Below are positions 9,702 through 19,369 of a DNA stretch of 50,407 nt, in pieces. Position 1 is the first letter of the stretch; each line of letters opens with the position of its first letter. The translations under genes were made by a program, and so were the position numbers. The stretch is from NCBI RefSeq assembly GCF_013391765.2, contig NZ_JACBGI020000017.1, forward strand, positions 1 to 50,407. The letters run 5' to 3'. The DNA comes from Thiomicrorhabdus heinhorstiae (lineage in GTDB: Bacteria > Pseudomonadota > Gammaproteobacteria > Thiomicrospirales > Thiomicrospiraceae). The notes below the pieces were generated by a model that was given only the letters and a program-made list of their open reading frames with translations, ran no database searches and was not told the origin of the DNA.

Positions 9702-12700
9702 CTATTCTGACACAACTTCTTCCATCAATTCTTGAGTCACCTCAAGCCATTGGTCAACATAAGCGAAATAAAGCACCCATTTTTGCGGCCGCTGCTCAAT
9801 CTGTTTAAACAGCTCACCATATCTTTGCAGCTGCGGTTGATACTCGAAGACCTTACCTTGCAGAAACGCCGGTAAATCTTCTCCTTCATACACACTGGTC
9901 TTGTAATCGACAATCCAGCGCACCCCGGATTCATCGACGAAAGTCCGGTCAATAATATGATTACGCACCGCTTGATCGGCTTCCAGCGAACTCAACGCTA
10001 ACTCGGTTGCCGATTCCGCCAACGAAGAATCAAGAGCCTGACGTAAATGATCATTATTGCATGCATTTAACAGACAACGCTGCACTCTCTGTTCAGCACT
10101 GCTCAGAAGCTGATCCTTCAATCCCTGCTGCGCCAGCCAGCGACGATACAACGGCATCGCCGTCTCAATCGAGACCGGAGTCCAATTTTCAACACCCTGT
10201 TCGACTCTCAGTTCCAATAAACGATGTACCAGATTACCGACCGCCGTATTTAACAAAGCGCTTTGCGCCTCCTCGCCAAACGCCCCCTTCCCCCCGGCAT
10301 CGAAGCGTTTGGCATCAAAAGCTTCCGATTCGGATGGCGTTTGCTCAACCTGCCATGCAAAAGCTTGGCGTTCCATATTTTTGACAATCTCTAATGAACA
10401 GCTTTCCCGCTCGTCCAGACGGCTGACTTTAGGCAGAACAGCCTCGGTTTCAAGAATCTCATTTCCAGCTTCATCGTGAGTATCCGCCAGAGTTTGAAAC
10501 GCTTTGCCGACCTCGGGCCACATCACATCCAGCAGGGAATCAGGCTGAGGCTTCGGCACTTTCATGCGATCCTCTCGATCGAATTGCAGTGCGAAGTCGA
10601 CCTGTCCGAACAGATGCAGATGCCGTTTGGCCCGTGTACAAGCGACATATAACAAACGCGCCAGCTCGTAACGTTGCTTCTGCTTCTCGAAACCGCGCAA
10701 TAACTGACTCAGATAGGACGCATCCGTACCTTTCGGATCAAGCGGGGCAAAAACCAGGCGCTCTTCTCCCTCTTCCGACAGGAATTGGAACCAGGAAATC
10801 AGCGAGCTTTCGTCACCACGCGGTTTACGTCCCAACGACGGCAGAATCACCGTATCGAACTCCAGCCCTTTGGACTTGTGCATCGTCATCAGTTCGATGG
10901 CCGAACTCGCCTCGCTGGCATCCGCTTCGGCATATAACACATCGGTAATTTGCTGCAAACCATTGCCGTCGAGAGTTTCTTGATCATGTGCGGACAAAGC
11001 GCGGCAGAAAGCTTCGACATTCTCTACCGCCAGATCGTTTTCGACGGTCAAAGCCCCCTGCAGCAACAGCCAGGTTTCCCTAACCAGTTGCGAGAACGGC
11101 AGTCGTCCCAATTGCTGCAAAGCATTTTCCAGGACGGTGAAAGCGTGTCGCCAGCGAGCTTTTTGCCAGTCGCTATCATTGCTTTGAGCCTGCCATAAAG
11201 ACCACACGGTCTTGTACGGCTTGGCGGCGATTAAATTATCCAGCTCTACCAGTGAAAAGCCGATCATCGGTGTACGCAGCAGGGCGATCCAGGCAGCGCG
11301 ATCGCCCAAATGCAATAAGGCGCGACTCAGGGCAAGCACGTCCTGGATTTCCTGGCGCTCGGAGAGTGCTTCCAACTCGACGGCACGGAAAGGAATGCCG
11401 CGTGTTTTCAACTCCACCGCCAGCGGCATCAGATGCGAACGCGAACGCCCCAAAACAGCAATCTGTGCCTTTATATCCCGTTGATCATTCAAAGCCTTGT
11501 CAATCACCTCAACGATGTCGAGCACTTCCTGCCGGGCACTTCGATTCAATGCCCAATGAGTCTGCACGGCCGCAGAGAAGTCATCGGAAAAAGCTTGCGA
11601 ATCGCTATAGGCCACCGCCCCTTTCTCAATCAGGCTCTCGTTCGGGAAAATCTGTTTAAAGTGCCGATTGACCCAATCGACCACACCACCGCTGGAACGG
11701 AAGTTCACCTGCAATTTCAACGGAATCAGCGGAACACCGCCGATTTCGCCTTGCCATGCCTTGAGGAAGTTACCGACTTCGGCTTCACGGAAGCGATAGA
11801 TCGACTGCATGGGGTCGCCGACCAGAAACACACTGCGACCGTCGTCTCTCTGCCAACCTGCAAGCAGCTTCTCCAGCAAGCGGAACTGTTCGCGGCTGGT
11901 ATCCTGAAATTCATCAACCAGCAGATGTTGAATCTGATAATCGAGCTGCTGGGCCAGATCGGTCGGCGATTCATCGTCTCCCAGCGCTTGCAAGGCTGCT
12001 TGAGCAATTTCGATAAAGTCCGCCTCGCCGTGTGCCTGAAAAACCAGCTTCAGATGCGCAGCGCTGAGTTTCAACAATTGCAATAACGCCTGAAGATTTT
12101 GCCACTGGTCGTCACTATAATGCGGTTGCGGCAAGCTTTTTAAAACCGCCAAACTCTCACGCAAACGCCCCTGTAAGCCATCGGCTTCATCTAACGCTTT
12201 TAGGATTTCACTCATCTCATCCTTGCGCTGTTTCGCTTCCCCTTTCCCACTCGGGAATCCTTCGTTTTTGGTCAGACGCTTGCGAAAACCTTTACTGTCT
12301 TTCGTCAAAATCCAATCGGCCAGAATACGCCATTGCACTATACCGTCGGCCTCCTCGCTCAAAGGCCAGGCCGAAGCGATCGTTTGCAATTGCGGCTGAT
12401 CGTTCCCCTGCGCATAGGCGGCGATTTCACAAATCTCGGCAAACAGTGGATACTGCGCGCTTAACACTCGCAGATGACCTTGCAATTCCTGGATGATGAT
12501 CTCTTGCAGCGCCGTTTCCAAATGCGTTCTGGCTTCCAGAGCCGTCTCTTCGTGACCGTAGGGTAATAGCGATGCCATCCACTGATCGCGCTTGGCCAGC
12601 ATCGACATCAACAGGACTTCCGCACGGTTATAACGCCCGTTGACCAACTGCAACAGCGTCGCCACCGACTCTTCGGCCAGCGGACTTTTCAAAACGGCTC

Positions 12701-13229
12701 GGACGGCCTCGCGATAGACTTTATCCGGCGTTTGGGCGATACTCGACTGAGTCCCCATTTTCGATAACAACGGCATCTGTCCGACCAGGTAGCCGTTCAA
12801 TCCATCGATGGTTTTGATGCGCAATCGGTTCGGATTATCGAGCAGGTTCCAGCCCATTTCTGCATCACGCTGCAAGGCCTTCTGCGCCAACAACCAGTTA
12901 TTGCGCTCGACCAGTTTCGCCTGAGGTCCAAGCGGCTGCAAAGCGGCATTCAATAATTTAAACACCCGTTCGCGCATCTCCGCGGCGGCCTTTTTAGTGA
13001 AAGTGACCGCCACAATCTGCTCCGGCGCTTCAACTTGCGACAGCAATACCAGAAAACGCTGGGCCAGCAGCGAAGTCTTACCTGAACCGGCCGGGGCCTG
13101 AACAATAAACGACGCTAAAGGGTGAATAGCACTCAAGCGTTCCAGACCATCAGCCAACTCGTGATCCGTCGCAACGCCAAAACGCTGCGCCAAAAATTCG
13201 CTCGCCTGCATCATGACTTCACGACTCAT
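9702..13229 (-). CDS. AddA/RecB-like UvrD-family helicase-nuclease
   Basis: 1175 residues, close to AddA size. Helicase motifs appear in order: Walker A in QAPAGSGKTSLLAQRF (about residue 45), motif Ia VTFTKKAAAEMRERV, motif II LLVDEFQDTS, motif III VFLVGDPMQSIYRFREAE, motif V MTMHKSKGLEFDTVILP and motif VI YVACTRAKRHLHLFG. The C terminus has a RecB-type nuclease: GNLVHRLLELR, then DRTFVDESGVRWIVDYKTSVYEG with the D...DYK residues. It should unwind and resect double-strand ends with its partner. Its ATG overlaps the upstream AddB-like stop as ATGA, so the two are coupled. Whether the cell also has RecBCD cannot be seen. Confidence 0.9.
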   Translation of the reverse strand: MSREVMMQASEFLAQRFGVATDHELADGLERLSAIHPLASFIVQAPAGSGKTSLLAQRFLVLLSQVEAPEQIVAVTFTKKAAAEMRERVFKLLNAALQPLGPQAKLVERNNWLLAQKALQRDAEMGWNLLDNPNRLRIKTIDGLNGYLVGQMPLLSKMGTQSSIAQTPDKVYREAVRAVLKSPLAEESVATLLQLVNGRYNRAEVLLMSMLAKRDQWMASLLPYGHEETALEARTHLETALQEIIIQELQGHLRVLSAQYPLFAEICEIAAYAQGNDQPQLQTIASAWPLSEEADGIVQWRILADWILTKDSKGFRKRLTKNEGFPSGKGEAKQRKDEMSEILKALDEADGLQGRLRESLAVLKSLPQPHYSDDQWQNLQALLQLLKLSAAHLKLVFQAHGEADFIEIAQAALQALGDDESPTDLAQQLDYQIQHLLVDEFQDTSREQFRLLEKLLAGWQRDDGRSVFLVGDPMQSIYRFREAEVGNFLKAWQGEIGGVPLIPLKLQVNFRSSGGVVDWVNRHFKQIFPNESLIEKGAVAYSDSQAFSDDFSAAVQTHWALNRSARQEVLDIVEVIDKALNDQRDIKAQIAVLGRSRSHLMPLAVELKTRGIPFRAVELEALSERQEIQDVLALSRALLHLGDRAAWIALLRTPMIGFSLVELDNLIAAKPYKTVWSLWQAQSNDSDWQKARWRHAFTVLENALQQLGRLPFSQLVRETWLLLQGALTVENDLAVENVEAFCRALSAHDQETLDGNGLQQITDVLYAEADASEASSAIELMTMHKSKGLEFDTVILPSLGRKPRGDESSLISWFQFLSEEGEERLVFAPLDPKGTDASYLSQLLRGFEKQKQRYELARLLYVACTRAKRHLHLFGQVDFALQFDREDRMKVPKPQPDSLLDVMWPEVGKAFQTLADTHDEAGNEILETEAVLPKVSRLDERESCSLEIVKNMERQAFAWQVEQTPSESEAFDAKRFDAGGKGAFGEEAQSALLNTAVGNLVHRLLELRVEQGVENWTPVSIETAMPLYRRWLAQQGLKDQLLSSAEQRVQRCLLNACNNDHLRQALDSSLAESATELALSSLEADQAVRNHIIDRTFVDESGVRWIVDYKTSVYEGEDLPAFLQGKVFEYQPQLQRYGELFKQIEQRPQKWVLYFAYVDQWLEVTQELMEEVVSE

Positions 13230-15982
13230 GCTTCGTCCTCACCGTTTTCATAAGCTTCCAACTGTGCTAAAGCCTCAGGAAGACGTAACGCCAATCGTCC
13301 GGCAGCATAATCCATATCGCTCAGCTTGCGGAAACGCAGGCGCGCATCGCCTTGACGGATGCCGACCGCTAAATCTTCAACCTGATTGCGCAGGCTCTGC
13401 AAAAAATCCTCCCAACGCACGTCAAAAAATTCGCCGTCCTCTTTTTCGGCCAAACGTGAAAACAGGGTAATTGAACGTGATGTCGGCAGAACACTGTCGT
13501 CTTCCGTCAGGGCGCTCAATTTCACGCCGTCGTCGGAATGCAGCAACGCATAACCGATCGCCGCCACCGGCAGATCATCCGGTACAGCAAACAGATACAC
13601 AGCTAATTGCGGTGCCTGGATTTCATCCTGCAACAGGCCTTTAATACTGGCGCGACCGGTTTTGTAATCAATAATAATCGCACGCCCCTCTGACTCATCG
13701 ACCCGATCGACCACCACCTTGAATTTCAATCCGCCCAACTCCAGCTCGTGCCTGGCTTCTGTCTGAACGACTTTAAATGCATTGCGTGTTTTTTCGATCT
13801 CCAGCCAAGCCTGACAGAGCTGCAGAATTCTCGCTTGTTCCAGTTCCAGCAACACTGCACTTTGCGTATCCTGAAATTCCGCAAACACCTCGGCAATCAA
13901 TTCCTGTAAACGCTGCTGCAACGCTTCTTCACTCAGGGACAGAAGCCCGTGCAAATCCCCTGTCTCCTGCCAGAAAAGCTCCATGACTCGATGCAGCAGA
14001 ATCCCCTGATTGGTCTGTCCGAGATTCTCTTCGACATCCAATAAACCATACTTCGCCCCAAGACGGTAATCGATATACGCCATTAACGGACACTGGCTTT
14101 GAGCTTGCAGAATGCCGCTTCCGCCGGGTGCAAGAGCTCCCTCAGCCAGTTGGCAACCGCGGTTATCTTCCACCCACTCTACGGAGCCTAAACGATGTCG
14201 ACGATTGAGAATGCCGAGTGACGACGAGTCGAGCCCCGGCAAGCTTTCAAAAGGCTGCCAATTCTTCAAGAGCGGGCTGGGCAGAAGCTGCGCATCACCT
14301 TGCCACTGCGGGTAACTGAAAACAACCTCCCGGCAACTGCCGAGCAGACGCATGCTAAGGGTCTGAGCATAATTCAACTCGCGCTGGGCATCGCAACGCG
14401 GCAGTTTGAACTCGTGCTGAAGACGCATCGGCAAAAACGGATTCGGATTCGCCGCCCGCGGCCAGGCTTCGTGGTGCAACCCGAGAATCCACAACGCATC
14501 AAACGCCTGACCACCAGCCTCAAGCATCCCCATTATCTGAATCGGCGCATGGCCGACGGTTTGCGGCTGGTGAATCTGTTCGCGTAAATAACGGCCGAGA
14601 ATCCCCATCCAGCGACTGAGCGGATATTGACCGGTCAGATGCAGAGATGCAAACATCTGCAAGGCATTTTCAAAAGCGCTTTTCTGCTGGAATTCACGGC
14701 TGGACAGTGTACGCGATCCAGGCCACTGCAAAGTGTCAAGACAGAAACGCACTGCGGCGATAAACCCGTCCAATGACAGGGACTCGGATTTGGGCCTATC
14801 GGCAAGTACAGTCAGAGACTTAACCAGACTTTTCGGCAGGGGATTAAAGCGCCCTTCTTCCTCCGAAGCACCTTTTTGCAAAACGTCCAAGAGATGCGGC
14901 CAATGAAATTGCGACCACTGCAGACGGCGGATTTCCAGATCGGCCTGATGACGAGATTCCAAAGTCGCGCTGTTGTACGGCGAAGTTAGCCAGTGGCTCC
15001 AATCCTGGAACGACACCGGCTTATGCGGCTGTAAAAACAGCTGCAGGCTCAGCCAAGCTTGTTGCACCAGAGGAATATCAAACAAGGCTTCGCCGAGAGA
15101 AATATTATAGGGTTTGACGGCATCCGGGTTTTGCGAGGCAAGCAGCGAATCCGTAGCGACATACAACTGCTCGTCGAGTTGCTGCTGTAATAAAGCCTTA
15201 TAGTCATTCAAATCCGGCGCAACCAGAGCGATCTTAATCTGCGCACTCGGTTTGTACTGCTGTAAATCCCGCCAGGTCTGCAACGCCCAATTCACCGCAC
15301 GAGCCGACTCTTCGCGGCTATGTTGAGCCGGAAAATAACTGCGATCGACGGCAAGCGATTCACTCACAGTTTCCGCAACCACTTCGACACCGCGTTGCCT
15401 GAGCGCTCCAATCCACCGCTGCATAAAAGGGACGATTTCGTCAAAGCCGCGCAAATGAACAACTTTAGGCACGCTGCCGACGCCCTGTTCCAGCCAGATC
15501 AATCTCCGTTCCTGAAGCATGCTTTCATCCATCCAGCCGCGCTCGGCAAGCATCGCTTTATAGGCATCAACCACACGGATAAATAGCCTGGACTCCTGCG
15601 ACAGAAACACTTCTTGCCGCCAGGATTCCTGTAACCATTCAGCTTCAAGCTGTCTTGCCTGATAGAGCTGTTTGAGGGTCGCGTTCCAGTTGAGCAGTGC
15701 CGAACCTTCCTGCAGTTCGTCGTCTTCTGTCTGCAACGCATCCTGCAAACACTGCTCCAACAACATCTGTGCTTCAAACGCCCCCAACACTTTCTCCGGC
15801 AGATCGTCCAAAACCAGATCGGCATTGAGCAAAGCGGTTTCATACCACTGTTCCCACCACTGCGACAGGGTCATAACCGCCGGCGTTTCGGCAACCGCAG
15901 TTTGCGCCGTCGATAAAAACATCTGCTGTTTCAAACTCATCGATAAACGGCTGTTAGCAGTGATATATAGCGTTTTACTCAT
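13226..15982 (-). CDS. AddB-like PD-(D/E)XK nuclease, probable DNA repair protein
   Basis: 918 residues, matching the family of about 900-residue AddB-related probable DNA repair proteins (TIGR03623 type). The N-terminal part lacks a clear Walker A motif, as expected of an inactivated helicase fold. The C-terminal nuclease has GILLHRVMELFWQ, VVDRVDESEGRAIIIDYKTGRAS and QLAVYLFAV. AddB proteins normally carry a four-cysteine 4Fe-4S cluster around the nuclease. Here one upstream Cys is present (QSQCPLMAY), but the C-terminal CxxC...C positions read M, A and L in SDMDYAAGRLALRLP. It is first in a two-gene operon with the AddA-like gene. Confidence 0.87.
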   Translation of the reverse strand: MSKTLYITANSRLSMSLKQQMFLSTAQTAVAETPAVMTLSQWWEQWYETALLNADLVLDDLPEKVLGAFEAQMLLEQCLQDALQTEDDELQEGSALLNWNATLKQLYQARQLEAEWLQESWRQEVFLSQESRLFIRVVDAYKAMLAERGWMDESMLQERRLIWLEQGVGSVPKVVHLRGFDEIVPFMQRWIGALRQRGVEVVAETVSESLAVDRSYFPAQHSREESARAVNWALQTWRDLQQYKPSAQIKIALVAPDLNDYKALLQQQLDEQLYVATDSLLASQNPDAVKPYNISLGEALFDIPLVQQAWLSLQLFLQPHKPVSFQDWSHWLTSPYNSATLESRHQADLEIRRLQWSQFHWPHLLDVLQKGASEEEGRFNPLPKSLVKSLTVLADRPKSESLSLDGFIAAVRFCLDTLQWPGSRTLSSREFQQKSAFENALQMFASLHLTGQYPLSRWMGILGRYLREQIHQPQTVGHAPIQIMGMLEAGGQAFDALWILGLHHEAWPRAANPNPFLPMRLQHEFKLPRCDAQRELNYAQTLSMRLLGSCREVVFSYPQWQGDAQLLPSPLLKNWQPFESLPGLDSSSLGILNRRHRLGSVEWVEDNRGCQLAEGALAPGGSGILQAQSQCPLMAYIDYRLGAKYGLLDVEENLGQTNQGILLHRVMELFWQETGDLHGLLSLSEEALQQRLQELIAEVFAEFQDTQSAVLLELEQARILQLCQAWLEIEKTRNAFKVVQTEARHELELGGLKFKVVVDRVDESEGRAIIIDYKTGRASIKGLLQDEIQAPQLAVYLFAVPDDLPVAAIGYALLHSDDGVKLSALTEDDSVLPTSRSITLFSRLAEKEDGEFFDVRWEDFLQSLRNQVEDLAVGIRQGDARLRFRKLSDMDYAAGRLALRLPEALAQLEAYENGEDEA

Positions 15983-16009
15983 AGACTCGTTCGACTCGTG
16001 CCATCTTAA

Positions 16010-16831
16010 TTAGGTTTTTTGTAACAAATCGATCCAGCGATGCCCATGCAGCCGCAACTGCTGCTTGGCTTGCCGGGTGTGTGGGAAATGCCTTTCGACC
16101 AACTGCCAAAAAGCTGCCGAGTGATTGGCGTGGATGCGATGACAGAGTTCGTGCACCATCACATAATCCACCACCCACTCCGGTGCCTGCGCCAGACGCC
16201 AGTTAAATTGCAGATCGCCACTTGACCGGCAGCTACCCCAGCGCCCTTTATAGCCTTTGATTTCTACTTTGCCGAAATCGACTCCAATTTGCTGGGCGAA
16301 TCGAGACAGTCGCGCGTCCAAGTGCAGCTGCAAAGCCTGGCGTAAATATTGTTCCAGCCACGCTTGAACCAGTCGTTTCCGCTCGCAATCACTGAGCGAA
16401 GCGTGGCAGGACAAGCACCAGATATCGCCTTCTCTGCGGACCGATACGGCTTTCTTTTTAAGCGTGCCGGAATCGGCATCGACGACTTTAAATCTCTGCC
16501 TTTCTCCGAAGAATTCAAACTCTCCGTGAGAATGCCACAGAATTTCATCTTCATGCAAACGTTCGGCCAAGCGCAGATAATGTTTGTGAAGCCAGTCGTT
16601 TCTTGAACCCAGCAAACGCTCGATCTCGCCATTGGTAAGGCGTTGCGGAATTTCCAGCACCACTTCACCCTTGCGGACTTTCAAGGCAATCGACGATTTC
16701 CGTGCGCTGTAAACTATCGGCAGTTCACGCTCTCCGTCCGGCGTTTTCAGTGGCCAGATGACCGCTCTTTCCGCACCGCTTGCCGCCACTTCGGCATGTT
16801 GGTTTTTATTCGTTCGCCTACCGAAAAACAT
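16010..16831 (-). CDS. YgjP-like (DUF45) M48-type metallopeptidase
   Basis: Predicted zinc metallopeptidase-fold protein of the YgjP/DUF45 group. The zinc site is seen in YVMVHELCHRIHANHSAAFW, with HELCH as HExxH and the downstream H-x-N-H and FW elements, followed by FPHTRQAKQQLRLHGHRW. The family trait KGYKGRWGSCRSSGDLQFNWRL precedes it. Targets are unknown. I prefer the ATG at 16831, because a promoter-like pair lies just upstream. A start at 16909 would lie 20 bp from the divergent pseudouridine synthase and leave no promoter room. The start remains uncertain. Confidence 0.85.
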   Translation of the reverse strand: MFFGRRTNKNQHAEVAASGAERAVIWPLKTPDGERELPIVYSARKSSIALKVRKGEVVLEIPQRLTNGEIERLLGSRNDWLHKHYLRLAERLHEDEILWHSHGEFEFFGERQRFKVVDADSGTLKKKAVSVRREGDIWCLSCHASLSDCERKRLVQAWLEQYLRQALQLHLDARLSRFAQQIGVDFGKVEIKGYKGRWGSCRSSGDLQFNWRLAQAPEWVVDYVMVHELCHRIHANHSAAFWQLVERHFPHTRQAKQQLRLHGHRWIDLLQKT

Positions 16832-16862
16832 AGGTCCAATTCCATTCAAGAACAGATACTTT

Positions 16863-16891
16863 ATACTATTCGCTTTAGAGTCGGTTGAAAA
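16863..16891 (-). promoter_or_regulatory. Candidate promoter for the YgjP-like gene
   Basis: On the minus strand TTTTCA (plus-strand 16886-16891) and TAGTAT (16863-16868) are separated by 17 bp and end about 30 bp before the preferred ATG at 16831. A TATACT hexamer on the plus strand (16862-16867) overlaps it and could serve the divergent gene, but its -35 partner is poor. Confidence 0.35.
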
Positions 16892-16928
16892 TTCCCGGCC
16901 ATTCATCAACTGAATTCAAAGCCAACTT

Positions 16929-17825
16929 ATGTCCGACCGCCAACAACCACAACACTTCCATACCGAGCTCACAGCTCCGCAAACCGCGCTGCAAGCCTTG
17001 GCCGGTCTTGAAGTTTTCAGCAATAGTGATTTAAAGCGACTGGCGCAAAACGGCGCCGTCTGGTTGAGTCGTTTCGATTCAAAACGCGGCACCTACCGCA
17101 AGCCCGAACGCCTGCGCCGACTAAAAAACGAATTACGGCAACAGGATCGGCTCGACCTCTACTACCATCCTCAACTGGATAGGCCTTGCACTCATGAACC
17201 GCTTTTAATTGCCGATTTTAAAGATTACTCTCTATGGCTAAAACCGCGCGGCGTCATGTCGCAAGGCTCCAAGTATGGTGACGCTTGCACTCTGTATCGT
17301 TGGGTAGAAGTGCAAAATACCCGACCCTGCTGGATCGTTCATCGCCTCGACCGCGCGACTCAGGGCTTAATGCTGCTGGCTCACAATAAAAAACTGGCGC
17401 AAACCCTGACCTCACTATTCGAAAACCGCCGGATAGAAAAACGTTATCAAGCCAATGTTCACGGATTACTGGCCGAAGCGATCAGTATCGACACGCCTAT
17501 CGATGATCGACAAGCACTCAGCCATATCCATCCCTTATACACCTTCGAGCGTAACGGCAGTCAATGTACCCGTGTCGAAGTCAAAATCGATACCGGACGC
17601 AAACACCAGATTCGTCGGCATTTAAGTGCCATCGGTCACCCTGTGATCGGCGACCGTCTGCACGGTGATAAGGTACTCGATCAATGCCATTTCGCAGACA
17701 TCAATCTGCAGTTGACCGCTTATCGTTTGCGATTCGAGTGCCCGATTAGCGACGAAATGCAGGAATTTAAACTCGACGAAAAGCAGCTGGATCTGCTGCA
17801 TCCGCAGATTCAACAGGCGACTTGA
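16929..17825 (+). CDS. RluA-family RNA pseudouridine synthase
   Basis: 298 residues. The catalytic motif is HRLDRATQGLMLLA near residue 138, containing the Asp that attacks the target uridine. Other family elements are KRYQANVHGLL and the RNA-contacting GRKHQIRRHLSAIGHPVIGDRLHG. The N-terminal part resembles an S4-like region. Closest in character to the RluA/TruC-like group; which uridine it modifies cannot be told. The stop is followed by a GAGG that may serve the HIRAN gene, so it is probably first in a small operon. Confidence 0.88.
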   Translation: MSDRQQPQHFHTELTAPQTALQALAGLEVFSNSDLKRLAQNGAVWLSRFDSKRGTYRKPERLRRLKNELRQQDRLDLYYHPQLDRPCTHEPLLIADFKDYSLWLKPRGVMSQGSKYGDACTLYRWVEVQNTRPCWIVHRLDRATQGLMLLAHNKKLAQTLTSLFENRRIEKRYQANVHGLLAEAISIDTPIDDRQALSHIHPLYTFERNGSQCTRVEVKIDTGRKHQIRRHLSAIGHPVIGDRLHGDKVLDQCHFADINLQLTAYRLRFECPISDEMQEFKLDEKQLDLLHPQIQQAT

Positions 17826-17833
17826 GGCCGCAG

Positions 17834-18253
17834 ATGCACTTTAAACTCGATCTGATTATCAAAGGCAGCTACTACTATCAGGCAGAAACTTTATATCGGC
17901 AGAAACAGTTGTATCCGGGCACAAAACTCACTGCCAAACGCGAAGCGGACAACCCTCACGACTGTAATGCGGTGCAACTATTTTACCCTTTGGAAAAACC
18001 GCAGCCAGCGGCTCTGCTCGGCTATTTCCCACGGCAAATTGCCGCCATCCTATCGAGCAAATATGATCTGCAAAGTATCGCTTCGATTCACTTGCAGGAG
18101 GTTCGCCACAGCGAGAATCGACTGCAACTGAGCTGCCGGCTCGAACTGAAACAACCCTGGACCAAGGCTCTGAGGCTCATGCTTCTGGCGACCTGGTTAA
18201 AATTGCCCAGCCCTCTCGCCTCACGAAGCCTGCCGACAGAAAAAGATCGTTAG
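17834..18253 (+). CDS. HIRAN domain-containing protein
   Basis: About 139 residues. The middle looks like a HIRAN domain: IKGSYYYQAETLY, then LTAKREADNPHDCNAVQLFYP (split here only for description), then ALLGYFPRQIAAIL. HIRAN domains bind 3' single-stranded DNA ends and usually sit in larger helicases or repair enzymes. Here the domain stands nearly alone with a short C-terminal tail. ATG at 17834 is preferred because GAGG lies 6 bp upstream; TTG at 17822 would overlap the previous stop. It lies 8 bp after the pseudouridine synthase and 45 bp before a DEDDh exonuclease, all plus strand. Confidence 0.75.
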   Translation: MHFKLDLIIKGSYYYQAETLYRQKQLYPGTKLTAKREADNPHDCNAVQLFYPLEKPQPAALLGYFPRQIAAILSSKYDLQSIASIHLQEVRHSENRLQLSCRLELKQPWTKALRLMLLATWLKLPSPLASRSLPTEKDR

Positions 18254-18298
18254 TGTTAAAATCCAACTTCCTTGCTTTAAAAACTAAGACGAAACATT

Positions 18299-19198
18299 AT
18301 GACGCCTTCCCCAGAACAAGCTACCGCGCAATCTCTTGAGCAATGCATCCAGCAACTGCAAGCCAGCGGCGACTATCAGGTTTTACGCAAACTGTCACCG
18401 CGCGAGACTTTCAACGCACCTTCCCCGGAAACAACCCATCGAGTCTGCCTGATCGATACCGAAACCACCGGGCTTGATACCCAAAGCTGTGAAATCATCG
18501 AACTTGGTTACCAGCTGGTCGAATTCGACTCTCACGGCCTTTTTTACCGTGTTCTGAGCGCTAAAAACTTTCTGAACGAACCGGAAGGCGAAATCGGTGC
18601 AGAAGTCACCCAGGTGACCGGCTTGACGATGGAAGACGTAAAGGGACACTCGATTCCGTGGGACGAGGTCGAAGCAGATATTCAGCAGGTTCAGCTATGC
18701 GTCGCACACAACGCCGCTTTCGACCGCCCGGTGCTGGAACGCTATTCCGAAGTATTTGTCGATAAGATCTGGGGTTGTTCGGTGGCACAGATCGACTGGC
18801 AGAAACTGACCGATGTCGGTTCTCGCAGCCAGGAATTTTTGTGCTGGAAAGTCGGCCAATTCTACTACGGAGCCCATCGGGCTTTAGACGACGTTCAGGC
18901 CCTGACCGAATTGTTATCGCAATCCGTCGGCGACGAGCAGAAACCGGCTTTTTTCTACCTTCTTAAGGCGATACGCAGCAGCAAATCGCTGGTCAAAGCG
19001 GTCGGAGCTCCATTTGAAGTCAAGGATACCCTGCGCAGCCGCGGCTATCGCTGGAATGCTTCGGAACGAGTCTGGCAGAAAGTAATCGATCAGGCGGATC
19101 TTGAGGCGGAAACCCGCTGGTTAAGCGAACAACAGTGCCATGCACCCTTTGTGCAGAAATTAAAATCTACCGATACCTTCTCGGTCCGAGCCGGATAA
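18299..19198 (+). CDS. 3'-5' exonuclease, DEDDh (DnaQ-like) family
   Basis: 299 residues. DEDDh exonuclease residues are visible: DTETTGLDT near residue 52 (ExoI), AHNAAFDRPVLERY near residue 137 (ExoII), and HRALDDVQAL near residue 198 (ExoIII). A C-terminal domain follows with LRSRGYRWNASERVWQK, a short element also found in other stand-alone exonucleases of this type. Probably acts on 3' DNA or RNA ends. It follows the HIRAN gene by 45 bp, which suggests a link between a 3'-end-binding protein and a 3' exonuclease. Confidence 0.88.
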   Translation: MTPSPEQATAQSLEQCIQQLQASGDYQVLRKLSPRETFNAPSPETTHRVCLIDTETTGLDTQSCEIIELGYQLVEFDSHGLFYRVLSAKNFLNEPEGEIGAEVTQVTGLTMEDVKGHSIPWDEVEADIQQVQLCVAHNAAFDRPVLERYSEVFVDKIWGCSVAQIDWQKLTDVGSRSQEFLCWKVGQFYYGAHRALDDVQALTELLSQSVGDEQKPAFFYLLKAIRSSKSLVKAVGAPFEVKDTLRSRGYRWNASERVWQKVIDQADLEAETRWLSEQQCHAPFVQKLKSTDTFSVRAG

Positions 19199-19369
19199 CA
19201 ACCTTAACCAATTTGATCTAAACAGTACCGTTTAAAATACGGATTAAAGACTGCCTCACGATTGTTTAATGGCGAATAAAGTTTTTTGATTAGCCAAGTG
19301 TACGAGCTTGGTGTCTACTGAACCCGGTTAAAACCCTATCGGGCACTTAGACTCATCAAGGAGGAAACT

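Noticed and set aside
11433-12086. A 217-codon plus-strand frame inside the AddA-like gene
   Set aside because: It is antisense to the helicase motif II-III region and has no ribosome site or recognisable family.
19199-19369. A tRNA or structured riboswitch upstream of tpx
   Set aside because: Only a 5-bp dyad is seen. No cloverleaf, CCA end or known aptamer motif could be drawn.
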